Shown here piece after piece: positions 53,948 through 64,000 of a stretch of 64,000 nt of DNA. The position numbers were made by a program, and so were the translations under genes. The notes beneath the pieces were generated by a model, which was not told where the DNA came from, made no database searches, and was given only the letters and a program-made list of their open reading frames with translations. The stretch comes from Brachycybe producta. Lineage: Eukaryota > Arthropoda > Diplopoda > Playtdesmida > Andrognathidae. The stretch lies in contig JAUPFP010000011.1 in NCBI GenBank assembly GCA_036925085.1, positions 2,259,797 through 2,323,796 of the forward strand, given 5' to 3'. Every line of letters begins with the position of its first letter. The first letter of the stretch is position 1.

Positions 53948-55112
53948 TTAGGGCAGGCGCATACTGACGATTTTTATCGGACAACTATTTAGTCGCCATC
54001 CCAAAGGCTGTAAAAGTTTATATAGTTCTTGCGCATATTCCCGACACGATTTCAACACGACCAAAAAGTCAAAAGTCAGTCGGCGAGGCTATTTGATAAA
54101 AAAAAAGTTGGCCAACTATCGTGAGAAAGCACTTATATCCGTGGCAGTGCATAGGAGCGCGCATACCGCCGACTAAACAGTCGTGCTTCTCTACACCCTG
54201 CCTCTTTGTCAAAAACGTAGTTGGCTAGCTGCTGGCTTTGTCACGTCTATCGTCCGGTCATATCCAGCAGTGGCGTAGCTAGGCTTGGTTGCGCCCCCCC
54301 CCGCCACTTAAAACTTTGCGCACCCTTACCTCCCTCTCCACATAGCCTTCATACTGGGTAGGGGTACTATTATGATGAACGGCGGAATAGGTATGAACAA
54401 CAGTAGGAACAGTCGGAAGGTTAGGAAAGGTTAGGAAATTAAGCTTGTTGCAGGGGGTCTGGGGAGGGGGCGCAGCCCCCCATTTTTTAAATAATTATTA
54501 AAACAAAATTGTCCATTGTTCCGACCGTTCTTCCCGTTAATCAAAATTAGAGAACAGTCGAACAATGGACTAATTTGATTTAATAAGAATAATTCTTTAA
54601 AAACTGGAGTCTGCGCCCCCCCCCCAACCACCCTGCAACACGCTTAATTTAACTAAACCTAACCTTCCGACTTTTCCTACTATTTTTCCGACTATTCCTA
54701 CCGTTGTTCCGCCGTGCCCATTGATCTCTATGAAGATTTACTGGTGCAAGTATGTAGTTTTTAAAAGTAAATATTAAATGAAAGTCGATTTATTTTCTAA
54801 ATTAACTGAATGAATTAAGCGAGCGATTCGGAATCCATCTCTTAATTTATTCAATTATTTTTGAAAATACGTAACTTTGATTTTGTTTTTTGCGCCCCTA
54901 AACCTCCTGCGCCCCCCCCCCCCCCGCAGTTGCGGGTCGTGACTCGTGCAGTTGCCTAGCTACGCCACTGATATCCAGTCACGACTGCTCAATTGAGTCG
55001 GCTGTTGCACATTTGCGACAAAACTGTTTAGTCGTGGTGAAATCGTGGTGTAGGCCCAACCCAACTAAACAGTTGAGTCGTCACAACAATCGTCAGTATG
55101 CGCCTACCCTTA
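53948..55112. mobile_element. Harbinger-like MITE with TTA target duplication, interrupted by a hAT MITE
   Basis: Element 53951-55109 begins GGGCAGGCGCATACTGACGA and ends TCGTCAGTATGCGCCTACCC; TTA lies on both sides (53948-53950, 55110-55112). A 3-bp TWA duplication with GGG-starting ends is typical of PIF/Harbinger. The inner arms (GTCGTGC, AACAGTTGAGTCG) are also palindromic. A 703-bp hAT-type element is inserted at 54268. Confidence 0.75.
54260..54978. mobile_element. hAT-type MITE with perfect 8-bp target duplication
   Basis: Element 54268-54970 begins CAGTGGCGTAGCTAGGCTTG and ends GCCTAGCTACGCCACTG. ATATCCAG at 54260-54267 is repeated exactly at 54971-54978. The 8-bp duplication and CAG..CTG ends are characteristic of hAT. 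The interior has GGTCGGAACAATGGAC-type inverted phrases. It is nested in the Harbinger-like MITE. Confidence 0.85.
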
Positions 55113-55200
55113 GGTTTTCTTTTCTTACTCATGCTTTGTCTGTGTTATGTTTAATGTTGAGAAAATATTCCATTGCTTGTTACTTCATTTTGTACATGTT

Positions 55201-56204
55201 TTAAGAGCCTCTTCGCATGTAGGCGCTTCTGTAGCTGTGACGTCAACATGTGGCAAAAAAATCAATTTTGATACACTTTTGTCCGCCATTTTCTCTCTTA
55301 TCGATGGATAAAAGTGGCTATATTTTAATAACGGCTCTTGTTTGGGTAAATATGCACTACTGAAAAAAGGAAGAGCAACTTTTGATCTACAATGGTGAGT
55401 AATTTGAGTCGTATACAATTAGTGGTCAAATTTTAGGGTATCATGAAACTTATGGTTAGTGGGAAATTTAGATTCTATAAAATGTATAAATGGAGGAGCT
55501 TTTGTCGCCTATGGGATTTAACATGAGCTAAAAAATACGAGATTTTAAAATGAAATTAAAAATAGAAAAACTAATTATAAACTTGTACCAACGTATCACT
55601 AGATGAGCAATATTGTTATGTACATATTGCAATTTGAATTTTGAAAATCACAAATTTTGTTGCAGAAAACAAAACATTTGTGTGAACCATGTATTTTTAA
55701 ATAGGAATTTAACATGGGCTAAAAATACGAGATTTTAAGCAAAATTAAAAATAGAAAAACTAATTATAAATTTGTACCAACGTATCACTAGATGAGCAAT
55801 ATTGTTATGTACATATTGCAATTTGAATTTTGAAAATCACAATTTTTGTTGCAGAAAACAAAACATTTGTATGAACCATGTATTTTTAAATAGGAATTTA
55901 ACATGGGCTAAAAATACGAGATTTTAAGCGAAATTAAAAATAGAAAAACTAATTATAAATTTGTACCAACGTATCACTAGATGAGCAATATTGTTATGTA
56001 CATATTGCAATTTGAATTTTGAAAATAACAATTTTCGTTGCAGAAAACAAAACATTTGCCTGAACCATGTATTTTTAAAATAGGAATTTCTCTTTCTCAT
56101 TGGTTTCAATGGCTTAGCTGTGGGGCGCCACTAAACGGCGAAAAGTGGAACTATAATTGTCATCTGCTAATATTCAAAATGGCGTCACACATATAGGCTC
56201 TTAA
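55201..56204. mobile_element. TTAA-flanked element (family C-like) with three ~191-bp tandem repeats
   Basis: TTAA at 55201-55204 and 56201-56204; ends GAGCCTCTTCGCATG and CACATATAGGCTC. Three near-identical units start at about 55514, 55706 and 55897 (191-192 bp), each with TAACATG(A/G)GCTAAAAA, CCAACGTATCACTAGATGAG and TTGCAGAAAACAAAACATTT. The unit length equals that in the elements at 7526 and 46365. Confidence 0.8.
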
Positions 56205-56209
56205 GGTTA

Positions 56210-56705
56210 ACTGCTGAAAATTGAAATTCTACGCAATTTAGACAAACATTTTAAGTAAATTAAGTAGGGTCTTATAAATAAATAATAAATCGTGTTTCAA
56301 TTGCATTTGCTTGTTGTTGTTTTTTTTTTTTTACTTGTGTTATCTGTAAAAAAAAACCTTTATGGGTGTGAGAGTCTATGTGGAAGTACCAAAAAAAAAA
56401 CGAAATCGTAATCGTAAATCTCTCGAGATTTTATTTACGATTTCTTTTTATTTATTTCTTGTATTCTGGTAAAAAGCAAACAAACGTTTGATGAGTTTTC
56501 ATGACGATTTCATGCAATAAACTTTGGTTGTATATTTGTGAACACTTCCTCAATCATCAAGAAGTGGGAATTCTGGCAGACAAAGAACACATTTTTTTTT
56601 AAAATTTGGAAACACAAACACCATAGAGCCACGTTTTGCAAAAGGCGTATAAGCCTAACTAAGGCATAAACAAAATGCTTCAAAGTTATTTTTTACGAAA
56701 ACAAT
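56210..56705. other. No gene seen
   Basis: AT-rich sequence with poly-T and poly-A runs between two TTAA elements. Confidence 0.5.
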
Positions 56706-56712
56706 TTAAAAT

Positions 56713-56935
56713 TTAAGAGCCTAGATACAGCGTTTATTATTCAAAGTGTCTTCTAATGTAGGCGCTGCGATCGATTTTTGATTTAAAAATGGTTTTTAAC
56801 GTTTTTTCTCCAGGTTTCAAGTCACATAATAATTAATAGAAAAATAGATGCACGTGCTAAGCTTATAAACAGGAATCACCATGAAGCCAATATATTAATG
56901 CACATGCAGCATGCTAATTAAAAACGAAATGAAAG
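56713..56935. mobile_element. Truncated TTAA element, family C
   Basis: TTAAGAGCCTAGATACAGC at 56713, GTAGGCGCTGCGATCGATTT and TTTCAAGTCACATAATAATT match the left end of 46365-47056. It stops where an inverted hAT MITE copy begins. Confidence 0.65.
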
Positions 56936-57551
56936 TTATGTATTTTCAAAAATAATTGAATAAATTACGCGAGTGATTCCGAATCGCTTAATTTATTCAG
57001 TTAATTTCGAAAATAAATCGACTTTCATTTAATATTTACTTTTAAAAACTACATACTTGCACCATAGAGATCATAGATATCAATGGGCAAGGCAGAGGAA
57101 CGGTCGGAATAGTCGGAAAAATAGTAGGAACAGTCGGAAGGTTAGGTTTAGTTAAATTAAGCTTGTTGCAGGGTGGTTGGGGGCGCAGCTTCCAGTTTTT
57201 AAAGAATTATTCTTATTAAATCAAATTAGTCCATTGTTCGACTGTTCCCTAATTTGATTAATGGGAAGAACGGTCGGAACAATGGACAAATTTGTTTTAA
57301 TAATTCTTTAAAAACTGGGGCCTTCACCCCCCAGACCTCCTACACCAAGCTTAATTTTCTTACCTTTCCTAACCTTCCGATTGTTCCTACTGTTGTTCAC
57401 ACCTATTCCGCCGTTCATCAAAACAGTATGGGACCCAGTATGAGGGCTATGTGGAGAGGAAGGTAAGGGGGCGCAAAGTTGTGTTAGGGGTGGTGGGGAC
57501 ACAAAGTTTTAAGTGGCAGTGGGGCGCAACCATATCCTAGCTACGCCACTG
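56936..57551. mobile_element. hAT-type MITE, second copy, inverted, left end truncated
   Basis: Reverse complement of 54268-54970: shares TTTCAAAAATAATTGAATAA, ACTACATACTTGCACCA and GGTTAGGTTTAG-type phrases and ends CCTAGCTACGCCACTG at 57551. About 50 bases of the left terminus are missing. Confidence 0.7.
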
Positions 57552-57559
57552 GGTGAGCA

Positions 57560-58070
57560 ACTCGCCATTTGCTTTTTTAGGGGGTAATTAAAATTTTTGT
57601 AATAAAATATTTTTATAATAATCAGAATGGGCGAAAATCCAAATTTATTGTTTTATTATTTAATTTATATTTTAAAAGAATGTAGTGTGTTTCAGTAACT
57701 GTTATACGTCATAGTATAAGTGCTGTTTTTACGGCTCGCTGCGCTCGCCGGAACTGATAGCAAGAGTATACGATAAAATAATTGCTCGATCACTACGCTC
57801 GGGAAATAGGGAGAACGTTCATCTATTCCAAAGTGTAAAGACTTTGTTTGAAACACATCTTATGGCCAATTGAAACTCCATCACTACACGATAATGCAAA
57901 CAATGAAAATTATGCTGAAAATTATATTTGAAAAATTATAAAAAAAAAACGCTTTCAGCATTTGGTCCCGGGGGGGGGGGGGGGGGGGGTATTCTCCACT
58001 GTTGGGCACCCCTGCACAGAATAAATCGTATAAAAACTTAAAAACGGTCGTGGAGGATGCTCCTTTATTA
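57560..58070. other. No gene seen; 20-base poly-G run
   Basis: AT-rich, with a G run at about 57970-57989 and a fragment (ATAAAAACTTAAAAACGGTC) related to 16670-16690. Confidence 0.5.
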
Positions 58071-58076
58071 TTATTA

Positions 58077-58358
58077 TAAAGGCGGGTTCACACGGAGTCG
58101 TGAATTGGGCGAGAACACGCCCAGTAATACTCATGTCACACTAAATGCTTATTCAACACCACATTTTCACTTGCCGAATTCACGTCTGAAGCGGTCGTTG
58201 TCACTCCTGCAGGTTGGAGTCGACACGACCCCACTTTTAAAGGTCGTGTACGACTGCCCACTTCCACTACCACTCATTCACATGAGGTAGTCATTACTAC
58301 TGCGAGCGTACCAGTAGTGCTCTCGCCCAATACACGACTCGGTGTGAACCCGACTTTA
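58077..58358. mobile_element. Foldback MITE with GGCGGGTTCACACGGAGTCG ends
   Basis: GGCGGGTTCACACGGAGTCG and TTGGGCGAGA at the left are mirrored by TCTCGCCCAA and CGACTCGGTGTGAACCCG at the right. TAAA and TTTA lie outside. It may be Harbinger-like, but the target duplication is not unambiguous. Confidence 0.65.
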
Positions 58359-58612
58359 CAAAAACTCTCTTAAATTTGGTGATGGGTTTGCGCCATATAC
58401 CCCCTTCAAAACATCACTAAATACACTCACAAGTTGTACAGAAACACATTTAGCCTATAGACTGCCATCAACAAAAACAATTTTTTTTCTTCAGAATAGT
58501 TTAGGCGATGTTAATTTAAAACTAATTACGGACGCATTAAAAGTAGGGTTATATCCAAATTGGTAATAACTTTGCAATGAACGTGTATAGTGGGTTCGAG
58601 ACACTATTACAA

Positions 58613-58805
58613 ACGCTCTCTCTCTCTCCCTCTCTCTCTCCCTCCATCTACCTCTCCCACTATTTCTCTCTCTCTCTCCCTCTACCTCTCCCACTATTTC
58701 TCTCTCTCTCTCTCCCTCTACCTCTCCCACTATTTCTCTCTCTCTCTCCCCCTCCCTCTACCTCTCCCACTCTCCCTCCCCCTCTCTCTCTCTCTCTCTT
58801 TCTTC
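58613..58805. repeat. CT-rich tandem repeat
   Basis: Units of CTCTACCTCTCCCACTATTT with CT runs, followed by TTCACAGACCTAATATGC. That end phrase recalls the AGACCTAATATATATAG end of the Helitron-like copy at 1131-1461, so this could be a fragment of that family. Frames here are low complexity. Confidence 0.6.
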
Positions 58806-58869
58806 ACAGACCTAATATGCATCTATATCTATACATAAAACATACGCAAGAAAAGGATCATCGATAATT

Positions 58870-59490
58870 TAATTATCGAAGTAGGCCTATACCCGCGTAA
58901 AGATTATATGTGATGTCAGCTAATCTTAATAGAATTCGAAAACCTAGCTCCTAACATAATAGCATCTTTTAAAAGAAATTGAAAATGAGATCCTTAACCC
59001 CCCTCCCCCCACACACACACACGCGCGCCTCCCCTTTAAACTTCTTCTTAGCTAAAATATACATATTCAATATAGTATGTGCATACTATATAGATTAACA
59101 CATGCGCAAATAAGTACATTTCTGAAGTCCAGTGATAATAATAAAAAAAACTTCTAATATGTTACTTTGGCCATAAATAAGCAGCTCATAAATTGTCACC
59201 AAACTAATTTTATAAGCTTGGTATAAAGATTATACAAATGCTTTTATGATCTTAATTTTTTTTTAGCTGCATACAATAATCTTTTACCATCATTTAGATT
59301 TAACTATATACATGATGCACCAAATGTGAGGAACCGTAAATTTTAATTAATTCTAATTTGAAATTTGCAGGTTTTATGGATGATTTTTTCTTTTCTTTCT
59401 CCAAACGTAATTGAGGGCTGCGTTTCAAAATGGCTACCGTTGTAGTAATGGTACGGACCTTTTAGTAGTTGCTTGCTTACTGCTAACAAG
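58870..59490. other. No gene seen
   Basis: AT-rich sequence with a poly-C and CA run near 59000-59025. Confidence 0.5.
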
Positions 59491-59497
59491 CGTGTTT

Positions 59498-59570
59498 TTA
59501 AGAGCCTAGATACAAGTCGTCGATCTTGTAGTTTTAAGCAGACGACAACGAGACAAATGAGTGTTCTTAT
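59498..59570. mobile_element. Truncated TTAA element, family C, interrupted by LTR-like sequence
   Basis: TTAAGAGCCTAGATACAAG at 59498, then GCAGACGACAACGAGACAAA and TGAGTGTTCTTAT match the left end of 7526-8431 as far as GAGTGTTACTAT. The expected continuation (AGGGTGTTAC) has a possible relic, CAGGGTGTCAC, at about 60449. Confidence 0.6.
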
Positions 59571-60450
59571 TGTGACGTGACTGGCCCACCTCTCGTACCT
59601 TTGGCTCCATTACCGACGATGCGTGAGGAACTTCGTCCTCGTTGATGACGTTGTTCCCTCTGCTGAATCGGTGGTGCCGGGGTCGACTCTGTTGTCGACT
59701 GCTGCAGACCAGCCTCTACTGCTGTTGAACCTCTGGGGGTTGGGTTCACCGGGCACGACATTTACTTGCCTCGCCTGGCACGGCCCACAAAAAGACCGTC
59801 TTTCCTAGGGATCTTTGGATATAGGGCGTGACGATGCCGAAGTAACTCTAGTCCTTTTCGTTGAGTTGCTGGAGGCTCCAGGCAGAGGGACTCAGGCTGT
59901 GTCTGAGTACCTTCTGCTGGATACTCCTCTCTTTTAGGAGTACAGAAACCCAATATAATTCACATACACAACACTTAGACAGGTTTATGTATTATAATGT
60001 CTCTTTACTAGCTCTTTGTTATTACATTATTGATAACACTCTTTACATTACTGTTTTACTCTAAGTCAGAACTTAACTCTCTAGAACTATCTGTCTAGAA
60101 CAAGACTTACTTGTTTTAACTCTAAAACTCTGACTCCGTTACTCAGTGTCTAAACTCTGACTGTCCTCACACTCAAGTCTCAGGCTCACTTGTCCGGTCT
60201 CCTGGGAGGGGCAACTGTCACCTCAGGGCTTAATGATTGACCAACTGGGCCAATCATTGCCCTGGGCCGGGGATACTAAATCATAAGAAGAAGTATTTTC
60301 GGGACTTATTCCCAATTTTCTCACGGTCGGACTTGGTTCCACCAATTCTCTAGAATTCGGGCCACCCAAGTCCGAACATCTGGGCACCAAGGGGTGCCAT
60401 GCTGTCAAGCCTGAATTTTTGACTTGAGTGTTTCACCTTCTGTTTCTACA
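59571..60450 (-). mobile_element. LTR-like segment (possible solo LTR or leader fragment)
   Basis: A moderately GC-rich block of about 880 bp inside a TTAA element. Read on the minus strand it starts TGTAGAAACAG and ends CACGTCACA, fitting TG...CA. It carries a long run of AGTCAGAG/TAGACAG-type sequence and an AT-rich ATTATAATACATAAACCTG segment that could be a polyadenylation region. Two minus-strand frames (59953-59762 and 59761-59567) are contiguous and proline/arginine-rich. No internal coding region or second LTR was found. The assignment is tentative. Confidence 0.35.
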
Positions 60451-60469
60451 GGGTGTCACATAGTTGTGT

Positions 60470-61035
60470 TTTTTTCCATGAAATATGCTCTTTTAGTGGA
60501 CATTAATTGGCACGAAATGGGCAATTTGAGATAAAAAAATAATGATTTATACTAAGGAATCACCGTTAAACCATCTTAATTATTATTTGTTAACGTTTAT
60601 TGACTTTATTTTGAAATTTAAATTTCATTCAGTATACTATTCAACCCGTTACCTCTGTATGCCTAAATTTAAGAAGGAAACTTGGCACTTGGAGTCTCAA
60701 CTTGAACCTTCAGAGTAGAGTTTCAACATAGAAAAACCACGTACAAGAAGAGCCGAGTCAAGAAAACGAGATTATTTTAAAAAACCTGTTCCCTCCGAAC
60801 AAGGTTTTTAAAAGAATCTCGTTTTGTTGCAGTTGTTGAAGTTGCGATTGTTCAAGTTACGGGCTCAAGAGCCAATTTTTCTTCTTAAAAATGAATACAT
60901 TATTTTGAATGAGAGGTAAGTTTGAAAATAAAATAAATAACCATTGACAACTAAAATCAAGTGCTAAGTTTTTTTTTTAATTTGAAATTTGGATTTTAAG
61001 AAATTATTTATTTTCGTGATCACAGTTTGTTAGTG
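60470..61035. other. No gene; contains a hairpin
   Basis: AT-rich sequence. The hairpin at 60762-60825 is listed separately. 60830-60880 (GTTGCAGTTGTTGAAGTTGC) is slightly GC-richer. Confidence 0.45.
60762..60825. other. 29-bp-stem hairpin
   Basis: AAAACGAGATTATTTTAAAA and ACCTGTTC on the left pair with GAACAAGGTTTTTAAAAGAA and TCTCGTTTT on the right, with few mismatches and a loop of about 5 bases (CCTCC). It could be a small foldback element or a hairpin RNA; there is no other evidence. Confidence 0.55.
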
Positions 61036-61041
61036 TGAAAT

Positions 61042-61197
61042 ATGACTTCGGCCCCCCTGCCATTAGGCTTTAGGCCACCCATGCCCATGGGCACACCCAC
61101 CAAACCAGTATCCATCAACTGGGCAACCCCACAGCCAAAAAGTAGCCGGGCTGGCACCCAGGTTGTCTCTAAAGAAATGTTCGCAACTGTTTGTTAG
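61042..61197 (+). CDS. Candidate small proline-rich reading frame or first exon
   Basis: 51 codons from an ATG with A at -3, in a G/C-richer patch within AT-rich DNA. The product starts MTSAPLPLGFRPPMPMGTPT, is proline-rich and continues with VSINWATPQPKSSRAGTQVV before a stop at 61195-61197. Composition is more like coding sequence than nearby frames. It could be the first exon of a host gene (CAG/GTTGTC near 61160 is a weak donor), a microprotein or chance. I do not recognise it. Confidence 0.3.
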   Translation: MTSAPLPLGFRPPMPMGTPTKPVSINWATPQPKSSRAGTQVVSKEMFATVC

Positions 61198-61235
61198 TTT
61201 GTTGGTGTGAGAGTGTTAAGATAATTAGATTAAAA

Positions 61236-61622
61236 TTAGAGGTGGGACGAATCCTAAATATTCTCGAATCCAAATCCGACAAGGTTCTCGAATCCTACAT
61301 ATAGGAATCCAATATTATTCATTAAGAAGATACAAATAAATGAAACAATATTAAATTATTAATATTAAAAAAAAAAAAAATATGGCACTCAGGGTTGCCA
61401 CATGGTGATATATTTGATAAGGGTACCGACAAAATTGCTACAATCGCCCCGTTTTTTTTGATTGGACGTCAATGGAGTTAAAACTAATTTTACCAAAGTT
61501 TTAACAGTTTTTTTAGGTTAGGATTCGAAAAATTCGAAAGACAAAAAAAGCGCGAAAAATTCGAGTTTTCGAATCTTGAATATTTTTCAAGATTCGCGGG
61601 ATTCGAGGATTCGAATGCCCCA
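61236..61622. repeat. ATTCGAAT-type dispersed element, copy 2 (inverted)
   Basis: Starts GGTGGGACGAATCCTAAATA, contains TATGGCACTCAGGGTTGCCA and CATGGTGATAT, and ends GAGGATTCGAATGCCCCATC. These match, in reverse, 14935-15200. It is longer than that copy. Confidence 0.5.
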
Positions 61623-61629
61623 TCCGTAA

Positions 61630-62260
61630 TTAAAATAAAAGGCAACCAGACTTCTGATACATCCTGCATATTGTTAAATTATCCCTTCGCTTGTTCTCTT
61701 TTAAGTAAAATTGCTCACACATCCACTGACTATAACTACATGTATTTTATTTACTTTACTGACGATTATGTGACTTCAAGATTAACTGTTTGTTGGCTTT
61801 TGTTAAAAGTTGATATTATTGTTTTACATATGTATGTAGGACGCCTAGTTAAATGCAATCTCTATTCAAATGTTGACGCCAATTTATGCATTAAATGGAA
61901 GTGCACACATACACACACACACACACACACAAGTAACAAAGTGAAGAAAATCATGTTTGCAATGTTTCACAATCTGAAACATGAACTAAAGTTTACGAAG
62001 CGTCACCAAATTTTGATTTTTTTTTTACTGTGTCATTTAGCTAAATTCTAAATATAGATTCACACAAGTCAAGAAGTCACAATTATTATAACTACTACAA
62101 GGTGTTTCCTCTCGTTGTAAAAACAAAACAAAACAACATATAAACAAAGATTATTATACAATAAATTTGTCTAAAGAGACCTCTCCAAAGTATTTCGATA
62201 ATAAATGTTTACTAAAATTCAAAAATTTCTTTATTCTTCTAATGTTTAACCCACTGACTT
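61630..62260. other. No gene supported
   Basis: AT-rich sequence with a CA run near 61910-61931. The 126-codon frame 61671-62051 crosses that run and is not clearly protein-like. Confidence 0.4.
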
Positions 62261-62265
62261 TTGTG

Positions 62266-62978
62266 TTAAGAGGCTACATCAGAAATTTACTTCGAAAAAT
62301 CTCCACAAAGAGCGCTAGCATCGTTTTTCTATTGAGCCCATAGACCTAATGTTAAAGAAAAAATGTTAATTTTCAAAATACACAGTCGTGGCGGCAATAT
62401 GTTTATTTTTCATATTTAAAGTTGTCAAATTGTAAGTTTTCCAAGTGCAATGTGCACCTTAAATATATGCTGATCGAGTGATAGAATGACAAAAAATTGG
62501 TAAGTGCGGTTCTATTTTGAAAAAAACTATTTTCAAAATCGCGATTTTTTTTTTAACTCTTGTTAAACTCCATGAGTACACGCCCAAAATAAAAGCAGAA
62601 AAAAGTCAGCACTTGCGCAAATGTGTTAACTTTACTGTGGATTAATTGTAGTTTTTTTTAAAATTATTTTTATAAGCATATTCCGGGATGTTTTTTTTTT
62701 TGCTTAGAGCGCGTATGGAGTTTAACATAAGAGTTCGAAATTCGCGATATGGAAATGTTTTAAAAATAAAAGGACACGTCAATTTTTCATCATTCTATCA
62801 TTCCATCAGCATGTATTTAAGGTGCACATTACACTTTGAAAAATTAATATTGGTCAACGTTAAATATGAAAAATAAACATATTGCTTCCGCGACTGTGTA
62901 TTTTAAAAATTAACATATTTTCTTGCGCATTGTGTCTATGAGCTCCATAGAAAAACGATGCTAGCGCTCTTTGTGGAA
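62266..62978. mobile_element. TTAA-flanked palindromic MITE, family B copy 3 (right end lost)
   Basis: TTAAGAGGCTACATCAGAAA at 62266, AAAGAGCGCTAGCATCG and ACACAGTCGTGGCGG match copies 1 and 2. The right arm reaches CGATGCTAGCGCTCTTTG near 62972 and then diverges before the terminal TTAA. Confidence 0.7.
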
Positions 62979-62979
62979 A

Positions 62980-63900
62980 TATGCCAGTGACCGGCCAGAT
63001 TCAGTGAAATTTAAGAGAACTCCTCAGGGAATTAAACCATGGTTTTCGTTTAGATTTTTTTTTGAGGAGGTGCACCGGGAATTTCTCCATTTCCCTGTGG
63101 CTCATTCCGAGCATGCAATTGCTAGCCGGCATTGAGGGCCAGCATACTTTGGCAATGTGAATTAAGCTTAAAATGCATTAATCAAAGTTCTGAACCTATG
63201 GTCATTTTGCTGCTTGTGTTTAAAACACAAGTTCATTTATTTTATTTGTATAAACATTAACAAACTGGCTTAACTACATCTGAGTGTATATTTAGCAAAA
63301 AAATATAATAAACATTTTTACGTCTCATCCATCCACATTAAAACACCAACTGAGAAAAATGAGTGCTGGTTAACAAGTCGTTAGAAAAATACATTCGCAT
63401 TTTGAATAATTAAACACAAACAACATTAAGACAACTCATTAAAAAAGTCTGGGTCAGTTTACATTTGTAGGTTAAAGCTGTTTACTCGTGAGGGACCACC
63501 AACCAATGAACTTCATGATCTTATATTGAGTCTACAGTATGTCCTCTGCAATGAGGAGGTTAAATTGAAAATATCCATTAATATACACTCGTACTGTTAT
63601 ATTGAAATGAACATTAATTTTTATTACGTAAACCATTGACATAACCATAAGAAACTACACATATAGGCCTAATCCACATAAACAAATACTTAAAAAAAAT
63701 GAAAGTTCCAAACATAAAACATCAAGACATGTTTGAGAGCCTGAGAATCATTGTGGTGTATGTCAACAAAAATAAAATGCAAAATTGAGTTACACCATGA
63801 TTTCACATCCCAACAAGTTGAATTTGTTGATAGCATAAAACAAGTGCTGCTACCTAGTGAGAAATATTGTAAAAAAAAGGACTTATACTACTTGGATACT
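62980..63900. other. No gene seen
   Basis: AT-rich sequence; 63000-63140 is slightly GC-richer with no recognisable frame. Confidence 0.45.
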
Positions 63901-63904
63901 AAAT

Positions 63905-64000
63905 AAAGTGTTAAAGTGACCATTACCTCCAGAAATATCTTTTCAAAATATTGTCAAGACTTAGCCAAACATTGTCAAAACGATTTTTTAAAATTTAAAA
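63905..64000. repeat. Dispersed repeat family E, cut by the window end
   Basis: CATTACCTCCAGAAATATCT, ATTGTCAAGACTTAGCC and AAAACGATTTTTTAAAATTT match the family blocks at 13381-13500 and 18930-19175. Confidence 0.6.

Noticed and set aside
58577-58867. Frames over the CT-rich block
   Set aside because: Serine/leucine/proline repeats produced by a pyrimidine microsatellite.
61671-62051. 126-codon plus frame as a gene
   Set aside because: It contains a CA-repeat-derived histidine/threonine run and otherwise AT-driven composition, with no splice or homology support.

Overview
This is an AT-rich piece of a metazoan nuclear genome, most probably an aquatic invertebrate. The grounds are: no bacterial-style gene packing, consensus spliceosomal sites, a Ty3/gypsy (Metaviridae) retrotransposon, non-LTR retrotransposon tails, a transposase-like pseudogene of a type I associate with invertebrates, and many short inverted-repeat (MITE-like) elements. 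I cannot name the species. No tRNA, rRNA or complete host gene was recognised. Two short stretches (9262-9489, minus; 61042-61197, plus) look like possible host exons.

Layout. 1-8.9 kb: MITEs of at least three superfamilies, a 399-bp alternating pyrimidine/purine minisatellite, a 19-bp minisatellite and a tRNA-like tandem repeat. 9-20 kb: a candidate terminal exon, more MITEs, Helitron-like copies and nested insertions. 20.4-25.2 kb: a broken transposase-like gene on the minus strand, an unclassified repeat, and a truncated LINE. 26.6-29.8 kb: a 3.2-kb polypurine array. 32.9-43.7 kb: a complete 10,070-bp Ty3/gypsy element with 688-bp LTRs that look identical and a 4-bp target duplication (CCTC), inserted a few bases inside the end of an older TTAA-flanked MITE. 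43.7-64 kb: MITEs and nested MITEs, a palindrome, a satellite-like array of palindromic units, an LTR-like segment and a candidate proline-rich exon.

The retrotransposon is the only region with clear intact coding capacity. One 1562-residue reading frame carries, in order, an N-terminal region with no recognisable Gag zinc knuckle, retropepsin, reverse transcriptase, RNase H and integrase, all with key catalytic residues present. A second frame of at least 333 codons lies downstream of pol, where env would sit, but lacks an obvious signal peptide or membrane anchor. Between it and the 3' LTR there is a short segment bounded by consensus splice sites. A 2.3-kb leader with a six-copy 58-bp tandem repeat, hairpins and nine CACGTG boxes precedes pol. 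The absence of a canonical Gag, the unexplained downstream ORF and the splice signals make this the most interesting object in the window.

The rest is a dense layering of non-autonomous elements. Target duplications can be read directly for several: 9 bp (Mutator-like), 8 bp (hAT), TTA (Harbinger-like) and TTAA (piggyBac-like). Several nested insertions give a relative chronology.
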